Shown here piece after piece: positions 46,257-54,477 of a stretch of DNA of 64,000 nucleotides. A model generated the notes under the pieces. It did not search any database. It worked only from the letters and a program-made list of their open reading frames with translations, and was not told the DNA's origin. The stretch is taken from the NCBI RefSeq assembly GCF_022898935.1, contig NZ_JALIRP010000001.1, positions 186,001 to 250,000 of the forward strand. Reading direction: 5' to 3'. Every line of letters begins with the position of its first letter. Within the stretch, counting starts at the first letter, position 1. The stretch comes from Paenibacillus mangrovi (GTDB taxonomy: Bacteria; Bacillota; Bacilli; Paenibacillales; Paenibacillaceae). A program made the position numbers and the translations under genes.

Positions 46257-47222
46257 TTAAAATAGTGCGCTGTCGGGATCTTTCTTTTTAATGATATAAT
46301 TCGAGATCAACACAAGGAAGAAACCAACTACCGATTGATATAAACCAACTGCTGACGCCATACCGTAGTCATTTAGCTTCTTCAGCGAGCGGAATACAAG
46401 TGTGTCGATAACATCTGTTGCTGGGTACAGAGCACCCGAATCATTCGGAAGCGTGTAGAACCCGTTCCAGTCGCCTAGACCACCATTGAACAATTTACCA
46501 ACCCATAGCAGTGAAAGAACAATGATGGTCGGTTTCAACAGTGGCAATGTGATGTGCTTAATTCGTTGCCAATTTGAAGCACCATCCAATTGGGCAGCTT
46601 CATAATAATCGGGATTAATCCCTGCTATCGCCGCAACATACAGCACCGAATAGTAACCGACATTCTTCCATAGGTAGGCAATTGGCATGATGATGCGCCA
46701 GTAAGACGGCTCACTGTACCAGTAAACGGCTTCTCCGCCATTTCCGGTAATCACGTTGTTGACAATACCACGGTCAACACTGAGCATGCTGAAAAGAATA
46801 TACTGGATCACAATCCATGAGAGAAAGGTTGGCAGCAAAATCGAACCTTTATAGGTAGCAGAAACAACTTTGTTTTTTACTTCACTTAATAGAATAGCCA
46901 GTGCCAACGCGCAAAGCGTAACGGTAATAGCTTCTAGTAGATTGTAAAAAAGCGTATTGAAGGTAACCGTTCTTGCTGCTTCGGATTTAAAGAAAAACTC
47001 AAAGTTTTTGAACAGTGGATCCATCCACGGACTTCCGAAAATACCATCGCGTGGATTGTAATCTTTGAAGGCAATGATAACACCGGCCATCGGAATGTAA
47101 AATAAAATTGTAATAAAAATCAAACCAGGTGCCATCATGAAATAGAAAGGTGCCTGACGGCGAGCGCTGCGCAATGCTCTGTAAGACTTGCCGTGATTAG
47201 ATGGTTTCGTAATCGCCTTCAT
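46257..47222 (-). CDS. Sugar ABC transporter permease, LplB-like
   Basis: Encodes 321 residues from the ATG at 47222, which follows AAAGGGGTG; an in-frame start 78 bases upstream is rejected for lack of a ribosome site. The N-terminal arginine-rich stretch RALRSARRQAPFYFMMAPGL is characteristic of LplB permeases, as is IPMAGVIIAFKDYNPRDGIFG. The EAA loop reads DYYEAAQLDGASNWQRIKH. It is the first gene of the five-gene minus-strand operon (LplB, LplC, binding protein, unknown, oxidoreductase) and is divergent from the membrane AraC regulator. Confidence 0.9.
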   Translation of the reverse strand: MKAITKPSNHGKSYRALRSARRQAPFYFMMAPGLIFITILFYIPMAGVIIAFKDYNPRDGIFGSPWMDPLFKNFEFFFKSEAARTVTFNTLFYNLLEAITVTLCALALAILLSEVKNKVVSATYKGSILLPTFLSWIVIQYILFSMLSVDRGIVNNVITGNGGEAVYWYSEPSYWRIIMPIAYLWKNVGYYSVLYVAAIAGINPDYYEAAQLDGASNWQRIKHITLPLLKPTIIVLSLLWVGKLFNGGLGDWNGFYTLPNDSGALYPATDVIDTLVFRSLKKLNDYGMASAVGLYQSVVGFFLVLISNYIIKKKDPDSALF

Positions 47223-47346
47223 TTCGTTCACCCCTTTCTTTGCATCATTTGTTTGTCTGTCATCATTGTAGTTAGGAGGATTTTCTTGCTCAACAAACAA
47301 ATATGTTGTTCTTTTCGTTTTTCAACACAAGGAATCTCTAAAAACT

Positions 47347-47376
47347 AACGATTTCTACAAAGTGTTATAAATCGTT
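47347..47376. promoter_or_regulatory. Inverted repeat in divergent promoter region
   Basis: Perfect 8-base arms AACGATTT and AAATCGTT are separated by 14 bases. The right arm overlaps the -35 box of the regulator promoter. It is a candidate operator for the AraC-type regulator or another factor. Confidence 0.45.
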
Positions 47377-47403
47377 GAGCCATAATTTACTTAACACTAT
47401 AAT
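47375..47403 (+). promoter_or_regulatory. Promoter of membrane AraC regulator gene
   Basis: TTGAGC and TATAAT are separated by exactly 17 bases and lie 61 bases upstream of the start codon. Confidence 0.65.
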
Positions 47404-47463
47404 AAAAATGAGTATAATACATAGGAAGATAATACTAGGATGTCCCATTACTAGGAGGTCGCA

Positions 47464-49830
47464 ATGAAGCTCTTAAATCAAAAGACTAATCGTACGAGCT
47501 TTCAGCGTAAATCATTTATTTCTTTTTTAGTTATCACCATCATTATTACGGTTTTACTTACGTTTTTTCTAACGATAACTTATTTGCGGACCACGATTAC
47601 GATGGTTAATCGGTATAATGACAGATTGATAGCGCAATCGAATTATAGTATTACCTATCTTGACGAGACCGCAAAAAAATTAGGCAATGCCCTTTATAGC
47701 GACAAAGATATCATTCAATTTCTAAACATGAATGAAAATGATGAGCGCGTGGCTATTTTAACAAGTAAGGTCATTGACAAGCACTTTCTAACACTGAACA
47801 ACATCGATAGTGTGTATCTTTACAATGCGGGGTTGGATTTGTTTTATTCCTCACGGACCGGTGAACGTAAATCAGCATCTGCATTTTCAGATCAGTCGAT
47901 TGTCAAGTTGTTAACAGACAAAAATTTTGTAGCAGAGTATCGTGGTCGCCCCATTGTGGCATCTGTAGATGAAGCAACACAATCAGCAAATGTATGCTCA
48001 TATATATTATTTGAACCTGGTGCCACGGCAGCTGGTTTGAAAAATGCCATTGTTGTCAACATTCAAACGAAAGCGCTTACGGATTCCATCCAAGCCATCA
48101 ATGGCCATGATCCTGTACAGGAAACGTCTTTTTTTGTGGTAGACACAAACGGTTCTATATTAAGTATGGCACTCTCACCGGAGTTCGGTCATGATATAAG
48201 TAAAGTGCGCGCATTAACCCAGAAAGCACAGGAACTGGACGGCAGCATCAATCAGGTGCAAAAAATTGACGGAATCCGCTACCTTGTTTCGAGCAGCAAA
48301 AGTAATGCAAACAACTGGTACATCACGGGCGTTACACCCGTTAAAAAAATATTCAAAGATGTCATTACTGCATCCATTGTTGCTACAGGTATAGTAGTAG
48401 CCGTATTCATTATTAGTGCGGTGATTTGTCTGTTTTTGGCACGCAGGCTGAACAGTCCTATTCAAGCCATTACTAAAATTATAAATGGGGAAGCCTCCGA
48501 ACGTAGCGATGCACTTGTGTCTGAAACGGAAGAATTCCAGGCTATTCTATCTGTATTTGAATCCATGAAGGAGCAAAATTTTCAGCTCGATAAAATCATG
48601 CGTGAAACAGGCTATGCTGCTAAACAAGATTTTCTAAATGCTCTGTTAAGCGAAAGCACAACCTACTCAATGGCAACAGTACAGGGAAAACTGCATGACT
48701 TGAATCTGGATTATATCGTCTCCAATCAGCTGTGTATGTGCCTGTTTAAAATTGACAATTACAGTCAGTTTATGTCCCAAAATAGTCAGAAGGAACGTTG
48801 GGCATTGCGCTATGCTATTGTGAATATCGCAACAGAGCTTGCTGAGAATTACGGTAATTGCGAAATTTTCAGCTGTGATTCCGATAAATTTGTGATGCTT
48901 ATGGACTGTGACACCGTATCGCAATATAAAATGCTGCAGGATAAAGTCGAACGTTTATTACGTGAAATACAGTGGAATACGCAAAAGTTTCTGCATATTT
49001 CGCTGTCTATGGCGTACAGCACCATGTTCCAGGGGTTAGAACATTTGCCGAGCATGTATAACAATATGAAGGGCTCGATTCTATTAAAAATGCGCTATGG
49101 CCATGGCTCTATCATCACTCCCTATATGATGGATGAAATCAATACCGATGAATTCCACGTTTCAGTCAAAAAGGAGGAACAGCTGATCGAAACAGTGCTG
49201 GAGGGTGACGATGAAGAAGCTAGTAGGATCTATCAGTCTATTAGTACACTACTATATCAATATACTTACAATGAGATTTTGTTCTGCATTGTACATTTGA
49301 TTCACAGAATCTATTCTGGTGTGCTCAGTAAGATGCCCGCTATAAAGGACAATCAGGATCTAACGATGCAGGAGTTTTTGCAAGATATACAACATGCAGA
49401 AGTGGGTACAGATATTGATATTTTGATGAATGCGTTTTTACAAAAGCTCTGCAATAAGGTAACCATGCTCAAGAGCACATCGAGTAGCAACGACCTTCTG
49501 ATGCAGCGCATTATTGAAATTGTGGAACAGGAATATCCAAACGCTGACTTATGCCTCAGTTCCATTGCCGAAAAATTGCGTCTGTCACCGAATTATATTG
49601 GCCATTTGTTCAAAACAGCTTACGGGCAGTCGATTGCACAATACATCATTGATTTGCGCATGCAAAAGCTGGATGCATACATGCGTAACTCCAAACTGTC
49701 TTTGTCGACCATTATCGAAAAGGTTGGTCTTGAAAAAAACAATTATTTTTATACGCGATTTAAAAAGCATTTTGGCATGTCCCTCAGTGAGTACAAGCTG
49801 CAGCTTGGACGAGAAATCGATGGTGATTAA
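47464..49830 (+). CDS. Membrane-anchored AraC family transcriptional activator (YesS-like)
   Basis: Encodes 788 residues. Membrane helices at about residues 19-42 and 302-325 enclose an extracellular sensor domain; a HAMP-like stretch follows (RRLNSPIQAITKIINGEA), then a cytoplasmic region, and the last 100 residues form an AraC helix-turn-helix pair (LCLSSIAEKLRLSPNYIGHL; KVGLEKNNYFYTRFKKHFGM). This is a one-component system: it probably senses a sugar or its binding protein outside and controls the divergent LplB/LplC operon. AGGAGG lies 6 bases before the ATG. A terminator follows the gene. Confidence 0.9.
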   Translation: MKLLNQKTNRTSFQRKSFISFLVITIIITVLLTFFLTITYLRTTITMVNRYNDRLIAQSNYSITYLDETAKKLGNALYSDKDIIQFLNMNENDERVAILTSKVIDKHFLTLNNIDSVYLYNAGLDLFYSSRTGERKSASAFSDQSIVKLLTDKNFVAEYRGRPIVASVDEATQSANVCSYILFEPGATAAGLKNAIVVNIQTKALTDSIQAINGHDPVQETSFFVVDTNGSILSMALSPEFGHDISKVRALTQKAQELDGSINQVQKIDGIRYLVSSSKSNANNWYITGVTPVKKIFKDVITASIVATGIVVAVFIISAVICLFLARRLNSPIQAITKIINGEASERSDALVSETEEFQAILSVFESMKEQNFQLDKIMRETGYAAKQDFLNALLSESTTYSMATVQGKLHDLNLDYIVSNQLCMCLFKIDNYSQFMSQNSQKERWALRYAIVNIATELAENYGNCEIFSCDSDKFVMLMDCDTVSQYKMLQDKVERLLREIQWNTQKFLHISLSMAYSTMFQGLEHLPSMYNNMKGSILLKMRYGHGSIITPYMMDEINTDEFHVSVKKEEQLIETVLEGDDEEASRIYQSISTLLYQYTYNEILFCIVHLIHRIYSGVLSKMPAIKDNQDLTMQEFLQDIQHAEVGTDIDILMNAFLQKLCNKVTMLKSTSSSNDLLMQRIIEIVEQEYPNADLCLSSIAEKLRLSPNYIGHLFKTAYGQSIAQYIIDLRMQKLDAYMRNSKLSLSTIIEKVGLEKNNYFYTRFKKHFGMSLSEYKLQLGREIDGD

Positions 49831-49847
49831 CAGCTAATTACCATAAT

Positions 49848-49887
49848 AAACAGCCTTTTTTCCTTATGGAAACTAGGCTGTTTTTTT
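49848..49887 (+). terminator. Intrinsic terminator of AraC regulator gene
   Basis: AAACAGCCT pairs with AGGCTGTTT and is followed by TTTTTTT overlapping the end of the stem. Confidence 0.85.
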
Positions 49888-50256
49888 GTTGGCTAGAAGA
49901 AATTAGAGAATGTATTAAAAATATGAGTTACAACACAAAATTTTGAGTAGTAGAAAAAGCAAAAAACATCAAATACTACAGTTTTTGAGATTGCTGATCT
50001 AAGATTAGCAGCGCTACAATGCAAGTAACTTAGCTGCATATTTTGACTAATCATAGATTTAATTTAATCAAAAGAATGCAGCCTTAACTAAGGGGGGGAT
50101 TAATGAATAGGATAAATGCCAGCATCGCCTTTATGAACGTTTAAAAAAGTCAGCCTGAAAAAATGTAAGCGCTACACTCTCGGTTGAATATTCACCAGGC
50201 GTATCTAGTAAAGCTGTTAGATACCGAGAAACAAAATACAACAAGAAAGGAAAGGT
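49888..50256. other. Leader/promoter region of the beta-helix enzyme gene
   Basis: This AT-rich region contains a possible 13-codon ORF (50103-50144) after a run of seven G residues and a cre-like site at 50163. No other gene is visible. Confidence 0.5.
50163..50177 (+). promoter_or_regulatory. cre-like site upstream of beta-helix enzyme gene
   Basis: ATGTAAGCGCTACAC contains the TGTAAGCGCT core of a strong cre but departs from the consensus at the last two positions. It lies 94 bases before the start codon. Confidence 0.5.
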
Positions 50257-53200
50257 ATGATTATGGCTAAGAAGAAATTCTTTAGTTACATGCTTGTGTT
50301 GTGTATGGTATGCACTTCATTATTTGGTTCTACGCAAAATGTTCAAGCAGCAGAAGGGGAAGAAAGTTCTCATAACAGAATACAAGCCGAGTTCTTTGTT
50401 TCACCAGAAGGAAAAGATAAAAACGATGGCTCGTATGATAAGCCATTTGCAACTCTGCAAGCGGCAAGAGACGCGGTTCGAAAGATCAATCAGAATATGA
50501 CAGGTGATATTTACGTATTTATTTCAGAAGGTAAATATTATCTTAATGAAACGATTACTTTCGACGAAAGAGACTCTGGTACGAATGGTTATAAAATCAT
50601 CTATAAAAACTTAGGTGAATTAGCTAGTGCTGAGATGATCGGCGGTAAGGTTGTTGACACACCATGGAAATTAGTTAAAAGAACCGGTGCTGATGCTGAC
50701 TTACCAGCTGCTGCAGAAGGTAAAGTATACAAAACTCACGTTGGTACGGATGTTATTTTTGATACTCTTTATGTAAATGATAGACGCGCTACATTAGCAC
50801 GTACTCAAAATTTAAATAAGTATGAAGATTTCCCATCTGCTTTAACTCCATACATGAAAAGTGCAGGTGGCGGAATTGGTGACTTGATTTATAGAGATGG
50901 TGATCTTGATCAAGAGTCAATAAACGGTATCGTAAACGCCCAAGTACGTGGAGACTTGGATGCCTCTGTATATATGTGGGACGGTGGATACTGGGATTGG
51001 ATGACAGATACGATTCCTATTTCTGCGATTGATCCTGCAAGTCGTAAGCTTGTATACAAGACTGTTGCAGGAAAACCGGAAATATACAGACCTAAATATG
51101 AAACAGGTACAAATGCAAGATATTTTGTTCAAGGAAATTTAGGCTTCCTGGACGTTCCAGGTGAATACTATTTTAATAAAACGACTGGTGATTTGTATTA
51201 TTATCCAGAAGGAAAGATAAAGGATAATGAAATTATCATTCCAACTGTCAAAGAAGTGATCCGTGTTGAAGGTTCAGATCGGGATCATATGGTTTCAAAT
51301 ATTGAATTCAGCGGCTTGCAATTCAAGGACACCAATACGACGGATTGGTATGCATATGGTTGGAACTGGGGAGATGCAGGAGCTGGTCTAGGTTTTTATC
51401 CTCCAGAAGCTAAAGGAAGTACGCAACCATCCTATGCCGAGCAATCCGAAAGAATAGAGTTCCAATACGGTGTGATTACACTTACGAATACGAAGAACAT
51501 TACGATTTCCAAAGCACATATCAAAAATTCAGGCATGTTTGGAATTAATCTCTATTTGGCTAACCAAAACACAGTGATCAAGGATAGCCTTATTGAATAT
51601 ACAGGTCATGGAGGTATAAACGTAGAAGGCGGCTACCCTGGTGTGGCTGGAGATAAAAACGGAGATGGCTATAGCAGAGATAATACGATAACGAACACGA
51701 TTGTTCATGATATTGGTGAGCTCATTGGTCAGGCTTCAGGGATCACGATTCAGCAGTCAAGCTATAATACGGTATCTCATGTAGAGGTCTATAATTCGCC
51801 AAGAAGAGGCATTTTTCTAACTGCCGGACATAGTCGTAATCCGAATGTATCCTTCCCAAATGGTGATAAAGATTTCAATATGATGAGGGATATGTACACT
51901 CACCATAATAAATTTGAATATGTATATTTGCATGATGCTCAACAAGATGGTGGAGATGATGGAGCTTTCTTTGCATGTTATTTATACAAGGGTTCACAAA
52001 ATTACAAGCCTAACTACTTAAACCAAGCTCTTATTGATAACACAGGTCCGAACCCTAGCATGGCCGATTTTGGTCCTAACGACATGAACCTGGATATGGG
52101 AGCCTCAGGCATGGAGTTAAGCAATGTTAAAGCAACTAATCCAATGAACTTTAACATCGAAGTGAATACGATTCTTCAATATGGTGATGTCATAAAGTTT
52201 GATAATACGAATGTTAATTATGGAAAGATTGCAAATCATATTAAGGAATTTGACGACTCCAAGATGGAGTATGACAAAATTGGAGTAACATCAGATTATC
52301 CTGAAGAATACTTGACAGACAGAGATCTGATTACAGAACCAGAAGATATTTATTTTAAAGAAAACTTTGAAAATGGACTAGATGACACGGTTTGGTCAAC
52401 TCAAAACGATCAAGCAAAAATTTCAACAGAATTTATGTCTGAAGGACCTGTAAACGGAAAACAAAGTCTGGAACTGCTAGATAAATCTCAAGTATTCAAG
52501 AATTTCCCGGAAATGCTGAATAAAGTCGTTACGGTCAAGATGTTTGACAGACAGAATAATAATCTGGCTTCGTACGATTCAGGGCATCAGAATTCGGCTA
52601 AGGTTACATCCATTGCCCGAGCTGATGATGGTGAGAACATCATTGGTATGGGTCTCGATTATAATACTGCAGATAAATATATCATCCAGATTGGAGATCA
52701 AAAGCAAGCTACTGACATCGTTAGAACTTTTGGTTGGCATGAGCTGAAGTTTGACTATACATCAGGCACCGATGTCAAGCTCTATATTGATGATCAACTC
52801 GTCAACACCTTGCCTGCAACCGGATTTGATTATATATCTCTTGGTTCTGCGGACGGCAGAGGGCAAGCCTTCTATGATGAGCTTTATGTGTTTGGCGGGA
52901 AATCAGCGACATTGCCAATCCCTCCATCCAATATACCAGCACCTCCAGCATATGATGGATCAGATGTGAATAAGCAACAGCTTAAGCTGGATTTTGAGGA
53001 TGGACAAGTTCCTGCTTTTGACAAAATAGGTGGTATGCCATCTGTAACAAGTGTTGTATATGATACCGGAAATCATGTTTTAAAGGATGAGATCAGAGAC
53101 GGCAGCGATTTCTATGCGCTCAATGCCCCTTGGAATAATTATCTGGTCAATTTGAGATGGAAATTTGAAGGATGGGGTACAACAGATGTTCTTGGTGGTG

Positions 53201-54357
53201 CCTATGATAACTTTACGATTTATGTAATGGCATCTAATGAAGGTTTAGCCCCTGGTAAAGCTCCGTTATCCTATCAAGTCGTGTATCGAAGAAATAAAAA
53301 TGGAACGGCCGGTTTTACTCCTGGTACTCCGTATTTTGAAATATCGAAACATACCACCAGCTCAGATACATCGTTAGGTAAAGTAGGGGTGCCAGAAGGA
53401 TTTAATGCGAATGAGTGGCATGATCTGCAGATTCAAACCTTTGATGGGAAGATCGGTTTCATTGTGGATGGACAAGAATTGATATCTGTTGATGATGGTC
53501 AATTAAAATCAGGTGGATTTGGCTTTGGAGGAATTAATGCAAATGTTTACCTGGATGATATTGAGATCATATCCAATCCGAAATATGTAGATTATGAGGA
53601 TGATCTCGGACTAGGCAATGCGGTATTAAACGGTAAATTTAACCCGGATTATTATACTTACTATGCCGCCATAACTGATTTTGATAAGCCGGTTACCATT
53701 AAAAAACCGAATATCGTACTTGATGGTGTAGAGATCAAACTACAGTTGAATGGTGAAGAAATTCAATTTGTAGGTGACAGTGCATCGATTTCACCAGATC
53801 AATTGGTTAATGGAAAGAATGTTTTAGTCTTGTCAGAAATCACTTCAGCAGGAAGTAAAGACTATACCATTTATATGAATAAGGATTATGAGATCATTTC
53901 CATAGAAGGTATAGAAGATAATATATCTACTACTGTTGATCATGCTCCAAATTTACCAAAAGAGGTTACAGTTACATTCAAAAATGGTGGTTCTCAGGTG
54001 GCTAAAGTGAACTGGGATACAGTGAATCCATCATTGTATAAAAAACCAGGTACGTTTACAGTAAAAGGTCAGCTTGCAGATCTAAAAGGAGCATTAAGCA
54101 CATTTAACGTCAATGTAACCGTAGATGGTATCAAATCAATAGATAAGCTGGGCAGTGTTACTACGTTATCTGGTGCGGCACCTGAATTGGCTACAACCGT
54201 TAAGGCACAGTACTTAAATGATACGAGAGAGCTGCCACTTACTTTTGCAGAATTGGATCCTTCCTTATATGCACAAAAAGGAACCATTATAGCGGTTGGT
54301 ACTGCTGAAGGATATGCGGGAGATATTTTGCAGGTCGTAGAGGTAAAGGCTAAATAA
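50257..54357 (+). CDS. Secreted right-handed beta-helix glycosidase, GH141-like
   Basis: Encodes 1366 residues (a start at 50263 is equally possible; both have AAAGG upstream). Signal peptide at 1-31 (..NVQAAE). The stretch FFVSPEGKDKNDGSYDKPFA and then YVNDRRATLART near residue 170 open a right-handed parallel beta-helix (about 45-690) with asparagine-rich turns (ITNTIVHDIGELIGQASGIT). The layout resembles GH141 (fucosidase/xylanase) and more distantly GH110/GH120; this cannot be resolved by eye. Two LamG-like jelly-roll domains (about 699-882, 909-1108), a cadherin-like domain and two bacterial Ig repeats follow. No SLH or sortase anchor is present. It probably trims fucose or another terminal sugar in the same extracellular system. 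Confidence 0.65.
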   Translation: MIMAKKKFFSYMLVLCMVCTSLFGSTQNVQAAEGEESSHNRIQAEFFVSPEGKDKNDGSYDKPFATLQAARDAVRKINQNMTGDIYVFISEGKYYLNETITFDERDSGTNGYKIIYKNLGELASAEMIGGKVVDTPWKLVKRTGADADLPAAAEGKVYKTHVGTDVIFDTLYVNDRRATLARTQNLNKYEDFPSALTPYMKSAGGGIGDLIYRDGDLDQESINGIVNAQVRGDLDASVYMWDGGYWDWMTDTIPISAIDPASRKLVYKTVAGKPEIYRPKYETGTNARYFVQGNLGFLDVPGEYYFNKTTGDLYYYPEGKIKDNEIIIPTVKEVIRVEGSDRDHMVSNIEFSGLQFKDTNTTDWYAYGWNWGDAGAGLGFYPPEAKGSTQPSYAEQSERIEFQYGVITLTNTKNITISKAHIKNSGMFGINLYLANQNTVIKDSLIEYTGHGGINVEGGYPGVAGDKNGDGYSRDNTITNTIVHDIGELIGQASGITIQQSSYNTVSHVEVYNSPRRGIFLTAGHSRNPNVSFPNGDKDFNMMRDMYTHHNKFEYVYLHDAQQDGGDDGAFFACYLYKGSQNYKPNYLNQALIDNTGPNPSMADFGPNDMNLDMGASGMELSNVKATNPMNFNIEVNTILQYGDVIKFDNTNVNYGKIANHIKEFDDSKMEYDKIGVTSDYPEEYLTDRDLITEPEDIYFKENFENGLDDTVWSTQNDQAKISTEFMSEGPVNGKQSLELLDKSQVFKNFPEMLNKVVTVKMFDRQNNNLASYDSGHQNSAKVTSIARADDGENIIGMGLDYNTADKYIIQIGDQKQATDIVRTFGWHELKFDYTSGTDVKLYIDDQLVNTLPATGFDYISLGSADGRGQAFYDELYVFGGKSATLPIPPSNIPAPPAYDGSDVNKQQLKLDFEDGQVPAFDKIGGMPSVTSVVYDTGNHVLKDEIRDGSDFYALNAPWNNYLVNLRWKFEGWGTTDVLGGAYDNFTIYVMASNEGLAPGKAPLSYQVVYRRNKNGTAGFTPGTPYFEISKHTTSSDTSLGKVGVPEGFNANEWHDLQIQTFDGKIGFIVDGQELISVDDGQLKSGGFGFGGINANVYLDDIEIISNPKYVDYEDDLGLGNAVLNGKFNPDYYTYYAAITDFDKPVTIKKPNIVLDGVEIKLQLNGEEIQFVGDSASISPDQLVNGKNVLVLSEITSAGSKDYTIYMNKDYEIISIEGIEDNISTTVDHAPNLPKEVTVTFKNGGSQVAKVNWDTVNPSLYKKPGTFTVKGQLADLKGALSTFNVNVTVDGIKSIDKLGSVTTLSGAAPELATTVKAQYLNDTRELPLTFAELDPSLYAQKGTIIAVGTAEGYAGDILQVVEVKAK

Positions 54358-54394
54358 GATCCGAGCAAATCTGGTTCAAAACATTAGAAGTTTA

Positions 54395-54439
54395 AAAAGT
54401 GAAATCTATACCATTGATATGTGTATAGATTTCACTTTT
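54395..54439 (+). terminator. Hairpin terminator after beta-helix enzyme gene
   Basis: A perfect 16-bp stem AAAAGTGAAATCTATA/TATAGATTTCACTTTT with a 13-base loop. The A- and T-rich base of the stem would also serve as a terminator T-tract. Confidence 0.7.
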
Positions 54440-54477
54440 CTAACAAGATAAGTTTGTAGAGGAGAGGGAGAAAAACC

